64,000 nt of DNA from Mycolicibacterium wolinskyi (GCF_002101965.1 NZ_LQQA01000004.1:124001-188000); one strand, 5' to 3'. Counted from the stretch's first letter, positions 46,237 through 55,464 are shown. Program-made: numbers and translations. Notes: generated by a model not told the origin, from the sequence alone.

Positions 46237-47834
46237 GCCGCTCGCGCCGGAGCGCCGGGAATCGCGTCGAGCAACCGCCGGGTGTAGGCCGCGGCCGGGG
46301 TGCTGAAAACCTGTTCGACAGGCCCGGTTTCCACCAGCCGACCGTGCTCGAGCACGCTGACGGTGTCGGCGATCTGACGCACCAGGCTGAGGTCGTGCGA
46401 GATGAACAGGTAGGTGAGTACCAGTTCGCGCTGGAGTTCGACGAGCAGCTCCACGACCTGTGCCTGCACGGTGACGTCCAGCGCCGAGGTCGGCTCGTCG
46501 AGCACCAGGATCGGCGGATGAAGTATCAGGGCCCGAGCAAGAACAACGCGTTGGCGTTGGCCGCCGGAGATCTCGCGCGGCTTGCGGTCGGCAAGTGTCG
46601 CCGGGAGCCCGACCCGGTCGAGTGCCTCGGCCACCTCGCGGCGCCGTTCCGACCGTGACCCGATGCGGTTGATGCGCAATGGTTCTGCGACCGCTTCACC
46701 GATCGTGAACCGGGGGTCGAGTGCTGCCAGCGGATTCTGATGCACCATCTGCAGCGTGCGGGCCTGTGCCCGCTGCCGCACCGGATCCAGCGGGCTGCGC
46801 GGCTCCCGCACGACGCCGTCGACCCGGACCTCACCCGAGTCGAAATCGGTGAGGCCGGCCAACACCCGCGCGGCCGTGGTCTTACCGGAACCGGACTCTC
46901 CGACAAGCGCGTGGATCGAGCCGGTTTCGACGTCGAACGACACGGAGTCCAGGGCGCGAGTTTCGCCGAACTGTTTGACCAGTTCACGGACTCTCAATAT
47001 GGGTTCGGCGGAAGGTTGTCGCGAGATGGAGGATCGGGCGTACTTGTCCGGGGACAGTGCCGGTGCGTCGGCGATGAGCTGACGGGTATAGCCATCCTGT
47101 GGCGCGACCAACACTGTTGCCGTCGGCCCGGTCTCGCGAACCTCACCGTCGCGGAGGACAACGACGTGATCGCTGTGATGCTCGGCGAGGGCCAAGTCAT
47201 GCGTGATGAACAGAACTCCGAGCCGGCGTTCTCGCCGGAGCTCGTCGAGCAGCTCGAGGATGCGCTGTTGCACCGTGACATCGAGAGCGGAGGTCGGTTC
47301 GTCGGCGATCAGGAGACGGGGTTCGCCGGCGATCGCGATGGCGATGAGCACACGTTGCAGCTGCCCACCGGACAGCTGATGCGGGTAGTGCCTGGCCCGC
47401 CGCTGCGGCTGGGGGATACCGACGCGTTCAAGTAGTTCGACCGCGCGAGTCTGTGCGCGGCGGCGGTCGGCGATCCGGTGCACCGTGAGCACCTCCGCGA
47501 TCTGGTCGCCGACCCGCTTCAAGGGGTCGAGTGAGCCGAGCGGATCCTGCGGCACGAACCCGATCGTGGTGCCGCGTAATTCCCGCCACTTCCGTTGGGA
47601 GAGTGCGGTCACGTCCTGATCGCCGATGCGGATCTCCCCAGCGGCCACCCGGCCGTTGTCGGGCAGGAGTCCCTGAACGGCGCGCGCGATGGTTGACTTG
47701 CCCGACCCCGATTGGCCGACCAGGGCGACAACCTGGCCGGCTCCGACGTCGAGCGAGACATCGTGCACCACACCCGATTTGGTGCCGTAGTCGATCGTCA
47801 GCCCGGAAACCGCCAACAACGCAGTGGAACTCAT
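46233..47834 (-). CDS. fused dual ATPase of an Opp/Dpp-type ABC transporter
   Basis: 533 residues with two ABC domains. First: GQSGSGKST near 38-47, LSGGQLQRV, LLIADEPTSALD. Second: GESGSGKTT, ISGGQRQRV, ILVLDEPTSALD. DppD plus DppF in one chain, as in the first Opp-type operon, but both Walker B motifs are canonical here. Encoded three bases after the DppC-type permease. Confidence 0.93.
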   Translation of the reverse strand: MSSTALLAVSGLTIDYGTKSGVVHDVSLDVGAGQVVALVGQSGSGKSTIARAVQGLLPDNGRVAAGEIRIGDQDVTALSQRKWRELRGTTIGFVPQDPLGSLDPLKRVGDQIAEVLTVHRIADRRRAQTRAVELLERVGIPQPQRRARHYPHQLSGGQLQRVLIAIAIAGEPRLLIADEPTSALDVTVQQRILELLDELRRERRLGVLFITHDLALAEHHSDHVVVLRDGEVRETGPTATVLVAPQDGYTRQLIADAPALSPDKYARSSISRQPSAEPILRVRELVKQFGETRALDSVSFDVETGSIHALVGESGSGKTTAARVLAGLTDFDSGEVRVDGVVREPRSPLDPVRQRAQARTLQMVHQNPLAALDPRFTIGEAVAEPLRINRIGSRSERRREVAEALDRVGLPATLADRKPREISGGQRQRVVLARALILHPPILVLDEPTSALDVTVQAQVVELLVELQRELVLTYLFISHDLSLVRQIADTVSVLEHGRLVETGPVEQVFSTPAAAYTRRLLDAIPGAPARAA

Positions 47835-47837
47835 ATT

Positions 47838-48683
47838 TCAGCCAATCTTCATTCGGACGATGTGGGCGAGCCTGGACAGGCTCATGACCGTCAGCACGAT
47901 CGCGATGGAGGGAAAGAACACCAATCCCGGTGCCGAGTTGATGTAGTTGCGTCCCTCGGAGATCAGCAATCCCCATTCGGGCTCCGGGGGCTGAGCGCCG
48001 TAGCCCAGGAAGCTCAGTGACGCGATGGCGAGGATGGCGGTGCCGAACTGCAGCGCCGCCAGCGACAGCACTGCCGAGTAGGAGTTGGGCAGGACATGGC
48101 GGAACAACAACGCCAGGTGCCCGGCCCCGAGGTGTTCGCTCGCCTCGACGAACGGCAGGTTTCGGATCTCGAGCACCTCGGACCGGGCAAGCCGCGCGAA
48201 CACCGCGATCGAGGAGACGCCGACGGCGATAGCGGCGTTCACCGTGCCGAACCCGAGCGCGACGATGATGGTGATCGACAGCAGCAGCGTGGGAATCGAC
48301 AACAGGACGTCGACGATGCGGCTGATGACGCTGTCGGTGGCGCGGCCGAAGTACGCGGCCAGCAGGCCGAGGATCGTTCCGACCACCAAGCCGATCACGA
48401 CGGCGATGAAGGAACCTGCAATGGTCGCCCCGGTACCCGCGACGACACGGCTCAGCAGGTCTCGGCCGATGTAGTCGGTGCCGAACGGGTGGGCCAGGCT
48501 CGGACCCGCGAGCGGCAGTTCCGGATTCTCCTGCAGTGGGTCGTATGGGGCGATAGCGCCCGGGGCGACGATCATCGCGGCGACAAGCACCAGGAAGAGC
48601 AGGGGCACGAGGTCGGCGATCCCGACGTCGATGCGCCTGATTCGGGGGATCCGAATTGCGGGGAGTGCCTCGGTGAGTGTCAT
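47838..48683 (-). CDS. DppC-type ABC transporter permease
   Basis: 281 residues with about six membrane segments. HPFGTDYIGRDLLSRVVAGTG is the OppC motif. The EAA loop is EVLEIRNLPFVEASEHLGAGHLALLFRHVLPN. The end GYGAQPPEPEWGLLISEGRNY is typical. The ATG overlaps the DppB-type stop (ATGA). Confidence 0.92.
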   Translation of the reverse strand: MTLTEALPAIRIPRIRRIDVGIADLVPLLFLVLVAAMIVAPGAIAPYDPLQENPELPLAGPSLAHPFGTDYIGRDLLSRVVAGTGATIAGSFIAVVIGLVVGTILGLLAAYFGRATDSVISRIVDVLLSIPTLLLSITIIVALGFGTVNAAIAVGVSSIAVFARLARSEVLEIRNLPFVEASEHLGAGHLALLFRHVLPNSYSAVLSLAALQFGTAILAIASLSFLGYGAQPPEPEWGLLISEGRNYINSAPGLVFFPSIAIVLTVMSLSRLAHIVRMKIG

Positions 48684-49639
48684 GCGGCGGCCAACCCTGC
48701 CGCGCGCGGAATCGACCGCTCGATACGGGGATCGATCAGCGGATAGAGCAGATCCACAATGAGATTGACGACGACGAACGTCACCGACACCGTGATGACC
48801 ACGGCTTGGATGATCGGTGTGTCCTGGTTTCGCACTGCGGTTTCGGTGAGGTATCCGATACCCGTGCGGTTGAAGATGGTTTCGGTGATGACCGAGCCGG
48901 CCAACAGTTCACCGACAGTGATAGCCACGATGGTCACGGTGGGAATAGATCCGTTCTTGAGAAGGTGTCCGAAGACGATGCGGTCGTTGCCAAGGCCTTT
49001 GGCCCGCAGTACCTCGACGTAGGGTTGGCCGGCTGCATTGCTGAGCCCCTGAATCAAGACCTGGGCGATGGGAGCGGCCACGGGTAACGCCAATGGGAGC
49101 GCCGCGAGCACCGTCGACGCGAGGCCCTCGTCGCGCACGGCCGAGACCCAACCGAGGCTGAACGAGAAGACCTGCAGGGCAACGAGTCCGGTGACGAACA
49201 CCGGAATGGACAAAAACGCCGGCGGCAGCGCGCGGGCTGCTTCGCGAACCGGTGGCCAGGGTGCGAACACGGCGGCGAGGGCGATCGCGAAGCCGAGCAG
49301 CGCAGCGAGGACGAAAGCCACACCGGCAAGTGCCAACGTCGACGGCAGCGCATGGGCCATCAACCGCGACACGGACTGCCCGCTGTTGAGCGAGTAGCCG
49401 AGATCGCCGGTGAACAAGCGTTGCACCGACACCCCGAACTGCACGATCGCCGGGTCGCTGAGCCGATAGTAGTCACGCAAAACCTGTGCGTCCTGGTCGG
49501 AGATGGGGTTCTCCGGATTCGATATCTGCTGCTCGATAGGATCGCCCGGCAGCACGTTGAGGACGAAAAACACTGCCGTATACGCCAGTACGATCACGAT
49601 GACGGACTGGGCGATGCGCCGCAGCGTGAAGGTCAACAC
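48680..49639 (-). CDS. DppB-type ABC transporter permease
   Basis: 319 residues if started at GTG 49639, giving VLTFTLRRIAQSVIVIVLAY, the usual DppB N-terminus. An alternative TTG at 49675 adds 12 residues with a poor fit. Six membrane segments, the NVLPGDPIEQ box, VSVQRLFTGDLGYSLNSGQSV, and EAA loop QPYVEVLRAKGLGNDRIVFGHLLKN. First structural gene of the second Opp-type operon; a Cys-containing leader ORF overlaps its start by seven bases. Confidence 0.9.
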   Translation of the reverse strand: MLTFTLRRIAQSVIVIVLAYTAVFFVLNVLPGDPIEQQISNPENPISDQDAQVLRDYYRLSDPAIVQFGVSVQRLFTGDLGYSLNSGQSVSRLMAHALPSTLALAGVAFVLAALLGFAIALAAVFAPWPPVREAARALPPAFLSIPVFVTGLVALQVFSFSLGWVSAVRDEGLASTVLAALPLALPVAAPIAQVLIQGLSNAAGQPYVEVLRAKGLGNDRIVFGHLLKNGSIPTVTIVAITVGELLAGSVITETIFNRTGIGYLTETAVRNQDTPIIQAVVITVSVTFVVVNLIVDLLYPLIDPRIERSIPRAAGLAAA

Positions 49640-49683
49640 CTCGGGAAAGCTATTGCCGCGATCGCCCGCCGGCAAGGATTCAT
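49633..49683 (-). CDS. putative cysteine-containing leader ORF of the second Opp-type operon
   Basis: 16 codons, MNPCRRAIAAIAFPRC, with cysteines at positions 4 and 16, the last immediately before the stop. AAAGG lies just upstream. The TGA falls seven bases inside the DppB-type gene. Same pattern as the leaders at 19,271 and 22,173; translation is not proven. Confidence 0.5.
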   Translation of the reverse strand: MNPCRRAIAAIAFPRC

Positions 49684-49696
49684 ACCTTTAGGAACT

Positions 49697-49723
49697 TTAA
49701 GCCGACGCTTCAGCTGAGCTTAA
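49697..49723. promoter_or_regulatory. dyad TTAAGC-N15-GCTTAA
   Basis: Perfect six-base arms in the gap between the second Opp-type operon and the divergent LLM pair. A second dyad, CGTTG-ATCG-CAACG (49747-49760), lies nearby. Both are plausible regulator sites serving the divergent promoters. Confidence 0.4.
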
Positions 49724-49783
49724 CTGTCGTGCGGCAATTCAATTTTCGTTGATCGCAACGGTTGTTCAGGCCGGCTGGGTCAG

Positions 49784-49789
49784 TAGCGT
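49784..49789 (+). promoter_or_regulatory. -10 box for a leaderless LLM transcript
   Basis: TAGCGT lies seven bases before the ATG at 49797. TTGTTC (49762-49767) is a reasonable -35 with 16-base spacing. Transcription would start at the initiation codon. Confidence 0.5.
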
Positions 49790-49796
49790 ATGCGCC

Positions 49797-50756
49797 ATGG
49801 CTGTCTCACTGTCGGTCGGAGTCGAGGTCACCGGGGACGGGCTCGATGACCCAGGCAGCGACACCACGACACGCGGTATCGCCGCACTGGCCCGACGACT
49901 GGAATCCGCGGGGGTGTCCTACTGGGTGATCGGCGCGCAACGTGGTGAGGCGCCCGACGCCGCCTCGGTGAGCCTCGACCCGTCGCTTGTCGCCACGGTG
50001 GCAGCACGCCACAGCGCCACGCTCGGACTCGTCGTCGCGGCCGCGGGACATCGCGACCACCCGTACAACCTCGCCCGGCGGTTGGTCTCGGTCGACCACG
50101 CAGCGCAGGGCAGGGTCGGCTGGTTGGCGCTCGACTTCGACCACACCATCGCACTCAACGCGGCCACCGACACCTGGACGGACGCCCGACTCGATCGACA
50201 CCACACCGCAGATGTGGTGTCGGCCGTGCGAACCCTCTGGCGCACATGGCCATTGGATTCGGTCGTGGGGGACCGGGCGAGCGGTGTCTTCACCGACGTG
50301 ACGAGGATTCGGCGCGCAGATGTGCGACGCGGATATGACATCGCCGGGCCACTCAACGTCCCCGGTTCGGTACAGGGCGACCTGCCGGTGTGGCGGCAAG
50401 CGCACGCCGGTGAGGCCGCCGAGGGCGCGGATCTGCTCGTGGTGGAAGACGGTGAGCCCATCCCGCGCGACCGCGCCACAGTGGTCCGGCTGCGAACGGG
50501 CGATGGCATCGATGCGGCACTCGAGCGGCTCGCACGGTCGGCGGTAGCAGCCGGCGCGATACTGCGTCTGACACCCGACGAACTGCCCCACGTTCTCGAT
50601 CGCGTGCTGCCCGATGCGCGGGCGCGGGGGATCGTCGGCCGGGCCGGTGCGGGCACGCTGCGCGAGCTGCTGAGATTGCCCTTGCCGGCGGCCCCGGATC
50701 TCAGCGGCCACCCCACCGTATTCGCCACCGTTCCCACTCCGGGAGGACGCCTGTGA
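49797..50756 (+). CDS. divergent luciferase-like (LLM) protein, possible partner subunit
   Basis: 319 residues from ATG at 49797. The luciferase-like order is visible (LESAGVSYWVIGAQRG, YNLARRLVSVDHAAQGRVGWLAL, YDIAGPLNVPGSVQGDLPVWRQAHAG, TLRELLRLPLP). However, it is about 120 residues shorter than NtaA-type enzymes, and the central region after the VWRQAHAG block is reduced. The stop overlaps the start of a full-length NtaA-type gene (GTGA). It may be a non-catalytic partner, or a small enzyme in its own right. Confidence 0.78.
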   Translation: MAVSLSVGVEVTGDGLDDPGSDTTTRGIAALARRLESAGVSYWVIGAQRGEAPDAASVSLDPSLVATVAARHSATLGLVVAAAGHRDHPYNLARRLVSVDHAAQGRVGWLALDFDHTIALNAATDTWTDARLDRHHTADVVSAVRTLWRTWPLDSVVGDRASGVFTDVTRIRRADVRRGYDIAGPLNVPGSVQGDLPVWRQAHAGEAAEGADLLVVEDGEPIPRDRATVVRLRTGDGIDAALERLARSAVAAGAILRLTPDELPHVLDRVLPDARARGIVGRAGAGTLRELLRLPLPAAPDLSGHPTVFATVPTPGGRL

Positions 50757-52066
50757 CTCGCATCGACCGTGAGCTGATCCTGAACGTCAACGTGCTCAAC
50801 GTCGGTATCCACACCGGCTCGTGGCAGCGCAGCAGCGAAGCGGCGACCGCGTTCGCCGACCCGGGCTACTACGTGCGGATGGCACGTATCGCCGAACGGG
50901 GACGGCTCGATGCGCTATTCCTCGCCGACGGCCCAGCTCTGCGGGAACACCCGGCGCTGCGTCCGTCGCAAGCGTTGGAGCCCAGTGTGATTCTGGCTTC
51001 GGTAGCAGCCGAGACCGAACACCTGGGTCTCATCGGGACGCTGTCTTCGACGTTCAACGACCCGGTCGAGTTGGCCCACCGGCTGCTGGCGCTCGATGAC
51101 CTGTCCGGCGGGCGTCTGGCGTGGAACATCGTCACCACGTATTCGTTGCCCGCCGGGGGAAACTTCGGGCTCGCCGACTATCCGGACCGGCCGACGCGGT
51201 ACCGGCGGGCCGCGGAGTTCGTGGACGTGGTGCGCGCGCTGTGGCGAGATGCCGCCGATCCGAGTGGACGCGGTATCGATCACCACGGCGAGTTCTTCAC
51301 CGTCGTCGGGTCGTTGCCGCAGGGGCCGTCACCACAGGGTTACCCGCTGCTGGTGCAGGCGGGCGGGTCACCGCAGGGCCGCGAACTGGCCGGCCGGGTA
51401 GCCGATGCGGTGTTCAGCGCTGAACTCGACCTGGGCGCAGGCATCGACCATTACCGGTACGTGAAGGACGTCGCCGTCGCGCACGGCCGCCGGCGCGGCG
51501 ACGTCAAGATCCTGCCGGGACTCATCACCACGATCGGCAGTGACCGGGCCGAGGCCGAACGCCGCTACGACGAACAGAACGCGCTTCTACCGGTCGGCCA
51601 TGATCTGGAGCGGCTTTCGCAGGTGCTCGGCGAAGACCTCTCGGCACATCCGCTCGACGAACCGGTTCCGGCCCGCCTGCTCGGTGAGGTCTCCGATCCG
51701 GCGAAATTCGGTGCCTCATTGGGATTCCGGGAATCGGTGGTACGGCTGATCGAGAGTCGCAACCTCACCCTGCGCGAAGCGGTCCGGGAGTTCAGCGGAG
51801 CCGGGCACCGGGTGATCGTCGGGTCACCAGTCGACGTCGCGGACACCATCGAACGATGGTTTCTGGCAGGTGCGGCCGACGGCTTCAACCTTATGCCCGA
51901 TGTCTTTCCCGACGGTCTGGAGATATTCGTCGACGAAGTGGTCCCGCTACTGCAACAGCGCGGGGTGTTTCGCACCGAGTACACGGAATCGACTCTGCGG
52001 GAACGGTTCACTGGGCACGTCTCTCCGATCGGCGTGCCAACCTTGGTGACAACGCGCTTCGCGTAG
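50753..52066 (+). CDS. NtaA/SnaA/DszA-type FMN-dependent monooxygenase
   Basis: 437 residues from GTG. Hallmarks: IHTGSWQRSSEAATAFADPGYYVRMARIAERGRLDALFLADGPAL, AHRLLALDDLSGGRLAWNIVTTYS, LPQGPSPQGYPLLVQAGGSPQGR, and the end GVFRTEYTESTLRERF. Translationally coupled to the shorter LLM protein and divergent from the second Opp-type transporter, so it probably acts on the same imported substrate. Confidence 0.9.
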   Translation: MTRIDRELILNVNVLNVGIHTGSWQRSSEAATAFADPGYYVRMARIAERGRLDALFLADGPALREHPALRPSQALEPSVILASVAAETEHLGLIGTLSSTFNDPVELAHRLLALDDLSGGRLAWNIVTTYSLPAGGNFGLADYPDRPTRYRRAAEFVDVVRALWRDAADPSGRGIDHHGEFFTVVGSLPQGPSPQGYPLLVQAGGSPQGRELAGRVADAVFSAELDLGAGIDHYRYVKDVAVAHGRRRGDVKILPGLITTIGSDRAEAERRYDEQNALLPVGHDLERLSQVLGEDLSAHPLDEPVPARLLGEVSDPAKFGASLGFRESVVRLIESRNLTLREAVREFSGAGHRVIVGSPVDVADTIERWFLAGAADGFNLMPDVFPDGLEIFVDEVVPLLQQRGVFRTEYTESTLRERFTGHVSPIGVPTLVTTRFA

Positions 52067-52122
52067 TCGTCCGGCGCGGCCGGCGCTTTGGCTTGCGCAG
52101 CCCACGCCGTAAGTTGGTGCCC

Positions 52123-52920
52123 ATGGACACGCCTGTCGCCGTCGTCACCGGAGCGAGCCGCGGGGCGGGTCGCGGGATCGCCGCGGCCCTTGTCGCCCGA
52201 GGCTGGCGGGTTTATGGCACGGGCCGCACGGTGACCGATGCCGGTGGGGTGGTGCCGATGCAGGTCGACCACGCCGACGACGAAGCGGTCGGTGCGATGT
52301 TCGATCGTGTCGCCGCCGAATCGGGCCGGCTGGACCTGTTGGTCAACAACGCCGCCGTGATCAGCGACGACCTTGTCGATCCGAAACCCTTCTGGCAGAA
52401 GCCGATCAAGCTTGCCGACGTGCTCAATGTCGGGCTGCGCTCGGCGTACGTCGCGTCGTGGTATGCCGCGCCGCTGCTGATCGCCAACGACAAAGGGCTG
52501 ATCGTGTTCACGTCGTCGCCCGGTTCGGTGTGCTACATGCACGGGCCGGCGTACGGCGCCCAGAAGGCCGGTGTGGACAAGCTGGCGGCCGACATGGCCG
52601 TCGACTTCCGCGGCACCGGGGTGTCCACGGTGTCGATCTGGATGGGCATCCTGCTGACCGAGAAACTGCGGGCCGCGTTCGCCGGCCATCCCGACGCGCT
52701 CGCCAAGACCGCAGCGCACGCCGAAACCCCGGAATTCACTGGCCATCTGATCGATGCGCTCTACCGCGACGCTGAGGTGTCCGCCCTGTCCGGGCATACG
52801 GTCATCGGCGCCGAACTCGCGCAGCGCTACGGCCTCACGGACGAGGGTGGGCGCGTGCCGCCGTCGCATCGCGACATGCTCGGCGCCCCGCGCGAACCCA
52901 GCTCCGTCGTGGTGAGGTGA
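52123..52920 (+). CDS. short-chain dehydrogenase/reductase
   Basis: 265 residues from ATG. TGASRGAGRGIA near 9-20 binds the cofactor, LVNNAA follows, and catalytic Tyr and Lys are in YGAQKAGVDK, with Ser in TSSPGS. TAAGTT (52110-52115) seven bases before the ATG suggests a leaderless transcript. Substrate unknown. A DUF309 gene follows six bases after the stop. Confidence 0.88.
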   Translation: MDTPVAVVTGASRGAGRGIAAALVARGWRVYGTGRTVTDAGGVVPMQVDHADDEAVGAMFDRVAAESGRLDLLVNNAAVISDDLVDPKPFWQKPIKLADVLNVGLRSAYVASWYAAPLLIANDKGLIVFTSSPGSVCYMHGPAYGAQKAGVDKLAADMAVDFRGTGVSTVSIWMGILLTEKLRAAFAGHPDALAKTAAHAETPEFTGHLIDALYRDAEVSALSGHTVIGAELAQRYGLTDEGGRVPPSHRDMLGAPREPSSVVVR

Positions 52921-52926
52921 GCGCCC

Positions 52927-53403
52927 GTGGCCCAGCGTGATCGCGACGAATCGGGGCGTCCCCGCAGCGCGCGTCCGCGCGACGCCCTCGGCCGGCCGCT
53001 TCCACCCGGAAGCGAGGGTGTTCCCCGTATCCCGGACGATCTGGAATTGGAGCCGGCCGATACGCTCGCGTACGCGCAGGACCTGCTGAACCGGGGCTTG
53101 GCGTTCAACGCGCACGAGGTACTCGAGGCGGCCTGGAAGAACGGTCCCGACGACGAGCGAGCGCTGTGGCAGGGGTTGGCCCAACTCATGGTCGGCGTCA
53201 CGCACGTTCAGCGCGGCAATGTCAACGGGGCGATCGCACTGCTGCAGCGCGCGGCTGATCGTCTTGCGCGCACGGGTCTCCCCGCGCCGCACTCTATCGA
53301 CGCGACGGGTTTGATCGCCTACGCCCGCGCACTCGTCGACGATCTCCGGGCCGGCATCCCGATCGCGCCGACCCGCCTGCGGCCGCCGCTGACCGTCGAC
53401 TAA
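52927..53403 (+). CDS. DUF309 family protein
   Basis: 158 residues from GTG. A basic, disordered N-terminus (to about 40) precedes the helical DUF309 core: LNRGLAFNAHEVLEAAWKNGPDDERALWQGLAQLMVGVTHVQRGN. This contains the HExxE-like motif of the family. Function is not known. Probably co-transcribed with the SDR. Confidence 0.88.
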   Translation: MAQRDRDESGRPRSARPRDALGRPLPPGSEGVPRIPDDLELEPADTLAYAQDLLNRGLAFNAHEVLEAAWKNGPDDERALWQGLAQLMVGVTHVQRGNVNGAIALLQRAADRLARTGLPAPHSIDATGLIAYARALVDDLRAGIPIAPTRLRPPLTVD

Positions 53404-53580
53404 CTCCGCCGAAAACCGGTGCGGCTGCGGTATGCCATACGTTTCCGCCTCCGATGCCGCCGCCCTGCGATAGTTCGACAGGCTAGCCAATTTCGGTCCC
53501 GGTGTGGGCCGGTCTGGGGAATCCGGCGATTACGTGCGGAGTAATCGAACATCGGCGCCCGGCCCGGGCATACTGACGCC

Positions 53581-54339
53581 GTGGCCGACAGTGATGCCAA
53601 GCCCCCGATTCTGTTCCTTCACGGTGTTTTCGGCAGGCCCGCGCTGCTGGCGCCGTGGACCCGGTTCTTCGAAGCGGCCGGATACGAATGTCATACGCCG
53701 ACGCTGCCGGGGCGTGATCCCAGTGACGACGCCGTGCTGACCCGCACCGGTATCCAGGACTGCTACGAGGTGGCGCTGGCAGCGTATGACGAGTTGTCCG
53801 AGCCGCCGGTGGTGATGGGCCACAGCATGGGCGGGCTCCTGACCCAGAAGATCGCCGCGGCGCGCACCCCGCGTGCCGCGGTACTGCTGGCATCCATCCC
53901 GCCCGGCACGTTGTGGCCGCAACTGCGCCCCCTGCCGCACCTGTTCCCTCTGATGCCGAAGATCCTGGCCGGAAAGCCGTTTCTCCCGTCACCGAGGACC
54001 ATGCGCGAAGTGCCCTTGAGCACGCTGCCTGCCGCCGAACAGGACGAGTTGATCCCGCAGCTCGTACGTGACTCCGGGCGCGTGTTCCGCGAGATGTCGA
54101 TGGGCGCGCCGGTGACCAAGGTCGACGCGAGCGCGGTCACCTGCCCGGTGCTGTGCGTCAGTGCGGGATCGGATCGCAATGTGGCCCAGTGGATTTCGCG
54201 TCGTATAGCCGCCCGTTACGGGGCTGAGCACCAGATCCATCCCGACAAGCCGCACTGGATCATCGCGCAGTCCGCGCTCGACGAGGTGGCGCCACCCGTG
54301 TTGGCGTGGCTGCAACGGACCCTGCGGGTGGCCGCATGA
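53581..54339 (+). CDS. alpha/beta hydrolase
   Basis: 252 residues from GTG. The oxyanion HG is in ILFLHGVFGRP, the nucleophile elbow GHSMGG near 80-85 carries the Ser, and the catalytic His is in HPDKPHWI near the end. No signal peptide. A CATACT -10-like box six bases upstream suggests a leaderless start. Substrate unknown. The stop overlaps the ATG of the membrane protein gene. Confidence 0.85.
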   Translation: MADSDAKPPILFLHGVFGRPALLAPWTRFFEAAGYECHTPTLPGRDPSDDAVLTRTGIQDCYEVALAAYDELSEPPVVMGHSMGGLLTQKIAAARTPRAAVLLASIPPGTLWPQLRPLPHLFPLMPKILAGKPFLPSPRTMREVPLSTLPAAEQDELIPQLVRDSGRVFREMSMGAPVTKVDASAVTCPVLCVSAGSDRNVAQWISRRIAARYGAEHQIHPDKPHWIIAQSALDEVAPPVLAWLQRTLRVAA

Positions 54340-55406
54340 GTGTTCGCGGTGCCCGACGCGGTCTGGTCACGCGCAGTGCGGTGGGCCCGAGCGCGGCGGA
54401 GGCGTTCGTCCTGATCGCGATCGCCACCATCCTGATCACGCGGCTCTACCTGGAACTGACCGGCTATCCGCAGATCGGCGGCGGCAACCTGCACATCGCC
54501 CACGCGTTGTGGGGCGGTGCGTTGATGATGGTGGCCCTGCTGATCGGGTGGATGATGCTGGGATTCGGCGCCCGCATCGTATGTGTTGTATTGGGCGGCA
54601 TCGGGTTTGGCCTGTTTCTCGACGAAGTGGGCAAGTTCGTCACCAAGGACAACGACTACTTCTACGGCCCGGCCGCGGAAATCATGTACATCCTCGTGAT
54701 CCTGATTCTCGTCGGCGCGCGCGTGTTGCGCGGATTCCGGCCGCTCACCGCGCGGGAATGCCTGGCGTCGGCGGCCTCGATCGCCGCCGACGGGGTCGCG
54801 CGCGGACTGGCCGATCACCGTCGGGAGATCGGGTTGACGCTCGTCGAGCAAGCGCTGGCGCGCGGCGCCACCGCGGCCGAGGCCGAACACATCCGCGCGC
54901 TACTGATCGCGGCCGATCACGCACCCGACCGCCTGTACCGGTTGCAGCGCCGGCTGCCGCAGCTCGTGCCCGGCTTCTTCCGCAGCCCGCGCTGGGTGCC
55001 GGTGGTGGGCTGGCTGATGGTGGCCGGTGCCGTCGCGGGCGTGTTGTTCGGCGCGCTCGGCCTCGTCGTCGGCGACTACTTCTACGACGACCACGACATC
55101 ACCTTCCGGCTCGCCGGTGCGAGCCCCGCGTCCATCATCCTGTTCGTCACCGCGGTGCTGACCGCGATCCTGGCCGTGCCCGCGATGATCGCGCTGCCCC
55201 GCACCGACGCCATTTGGCCTTTGCGCTGGCTGCGCAACGCAGCGCTCACGTTCACTTTTCTCAACGCGCTCGTCGACTTTGCGACGGAAGGCTTTGGCGC
55301 CCTGCTCAACATGTCGATCGGGCTGTTCACGCTGGCGATCCTGTCCTACCAGCTGGACCGCGCCGTCGTTGCTCGCGCGCCACGCGAGCCGGTCGCTGCG
55401 CCTTGA
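54336..55406 (+). CDS. integral membrane protein of unknown function
   Basis: 356 residues from ATG at 54336 (ATGA overlap). Four N-terminal helices (about 19-40, 53-75, 78-100, 110-130) are followed by a soluble middle segment with helical repeats (about 140-215). Three or more C-terminal helices end the chain. Conserved-looking acidic GLFLDEVGKFVTKDNDYFYGP sits after helix 3. I do not recognise the family. Confidence 0.75.
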   Translation: MSVRGARRGLVTRSAVGPSAAEAFVLIAIATILITRLYLELTGYPQIGGGNLHIAHALWGGALMMVALLIGWMMLGFGARIVCVVLGGIGFGLFLDEVGKFVTKDNDYFYGPAAEIMYILVILILVGARVLRGFRPLTARECLASAASIAADGVARGLADHRREIGLTLVEQALARGATAAEAEHIRALLIAADHAPDRLYRLQRRLPQLVPGFFRSPRWVPVVGWLMVAGAVAGVLFGALGLVVGDYFYDDHDITFRLAGASPASIILFVTAVLTAILAVPAMIALPRTDAIWPLRWLRNAALTFTFLNALVDFATEGFGALLNMSIGLFTLAILSYQLDRAVVARAPREPVAAP

Positions 55407-55410
55407 CCGC

Positions 55411-55464
55411 CATTGTCACGTTGGAGTGGCGGTCGGCCTCGAATGCCACTCCAACGTGACAATG
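55411..55464. repeat. palindromic repeat copy 1 (perfect 20-base arms)
   Basis: CATTGTCACGTTGGAGTGGC (55411-55430) and its exact complement (55445-55464) flank a 14-base loop. Same family as the four copies after the kinase gene. It lies between the membrane protein and the kinase and could act as a terminator. Confidence 0.75.

Noticed and set aside
51565-53490. 641-residue minus-strand ORF
   Set aside because: It spans three well-supported plus-strand genes in antisense and shows no domain.
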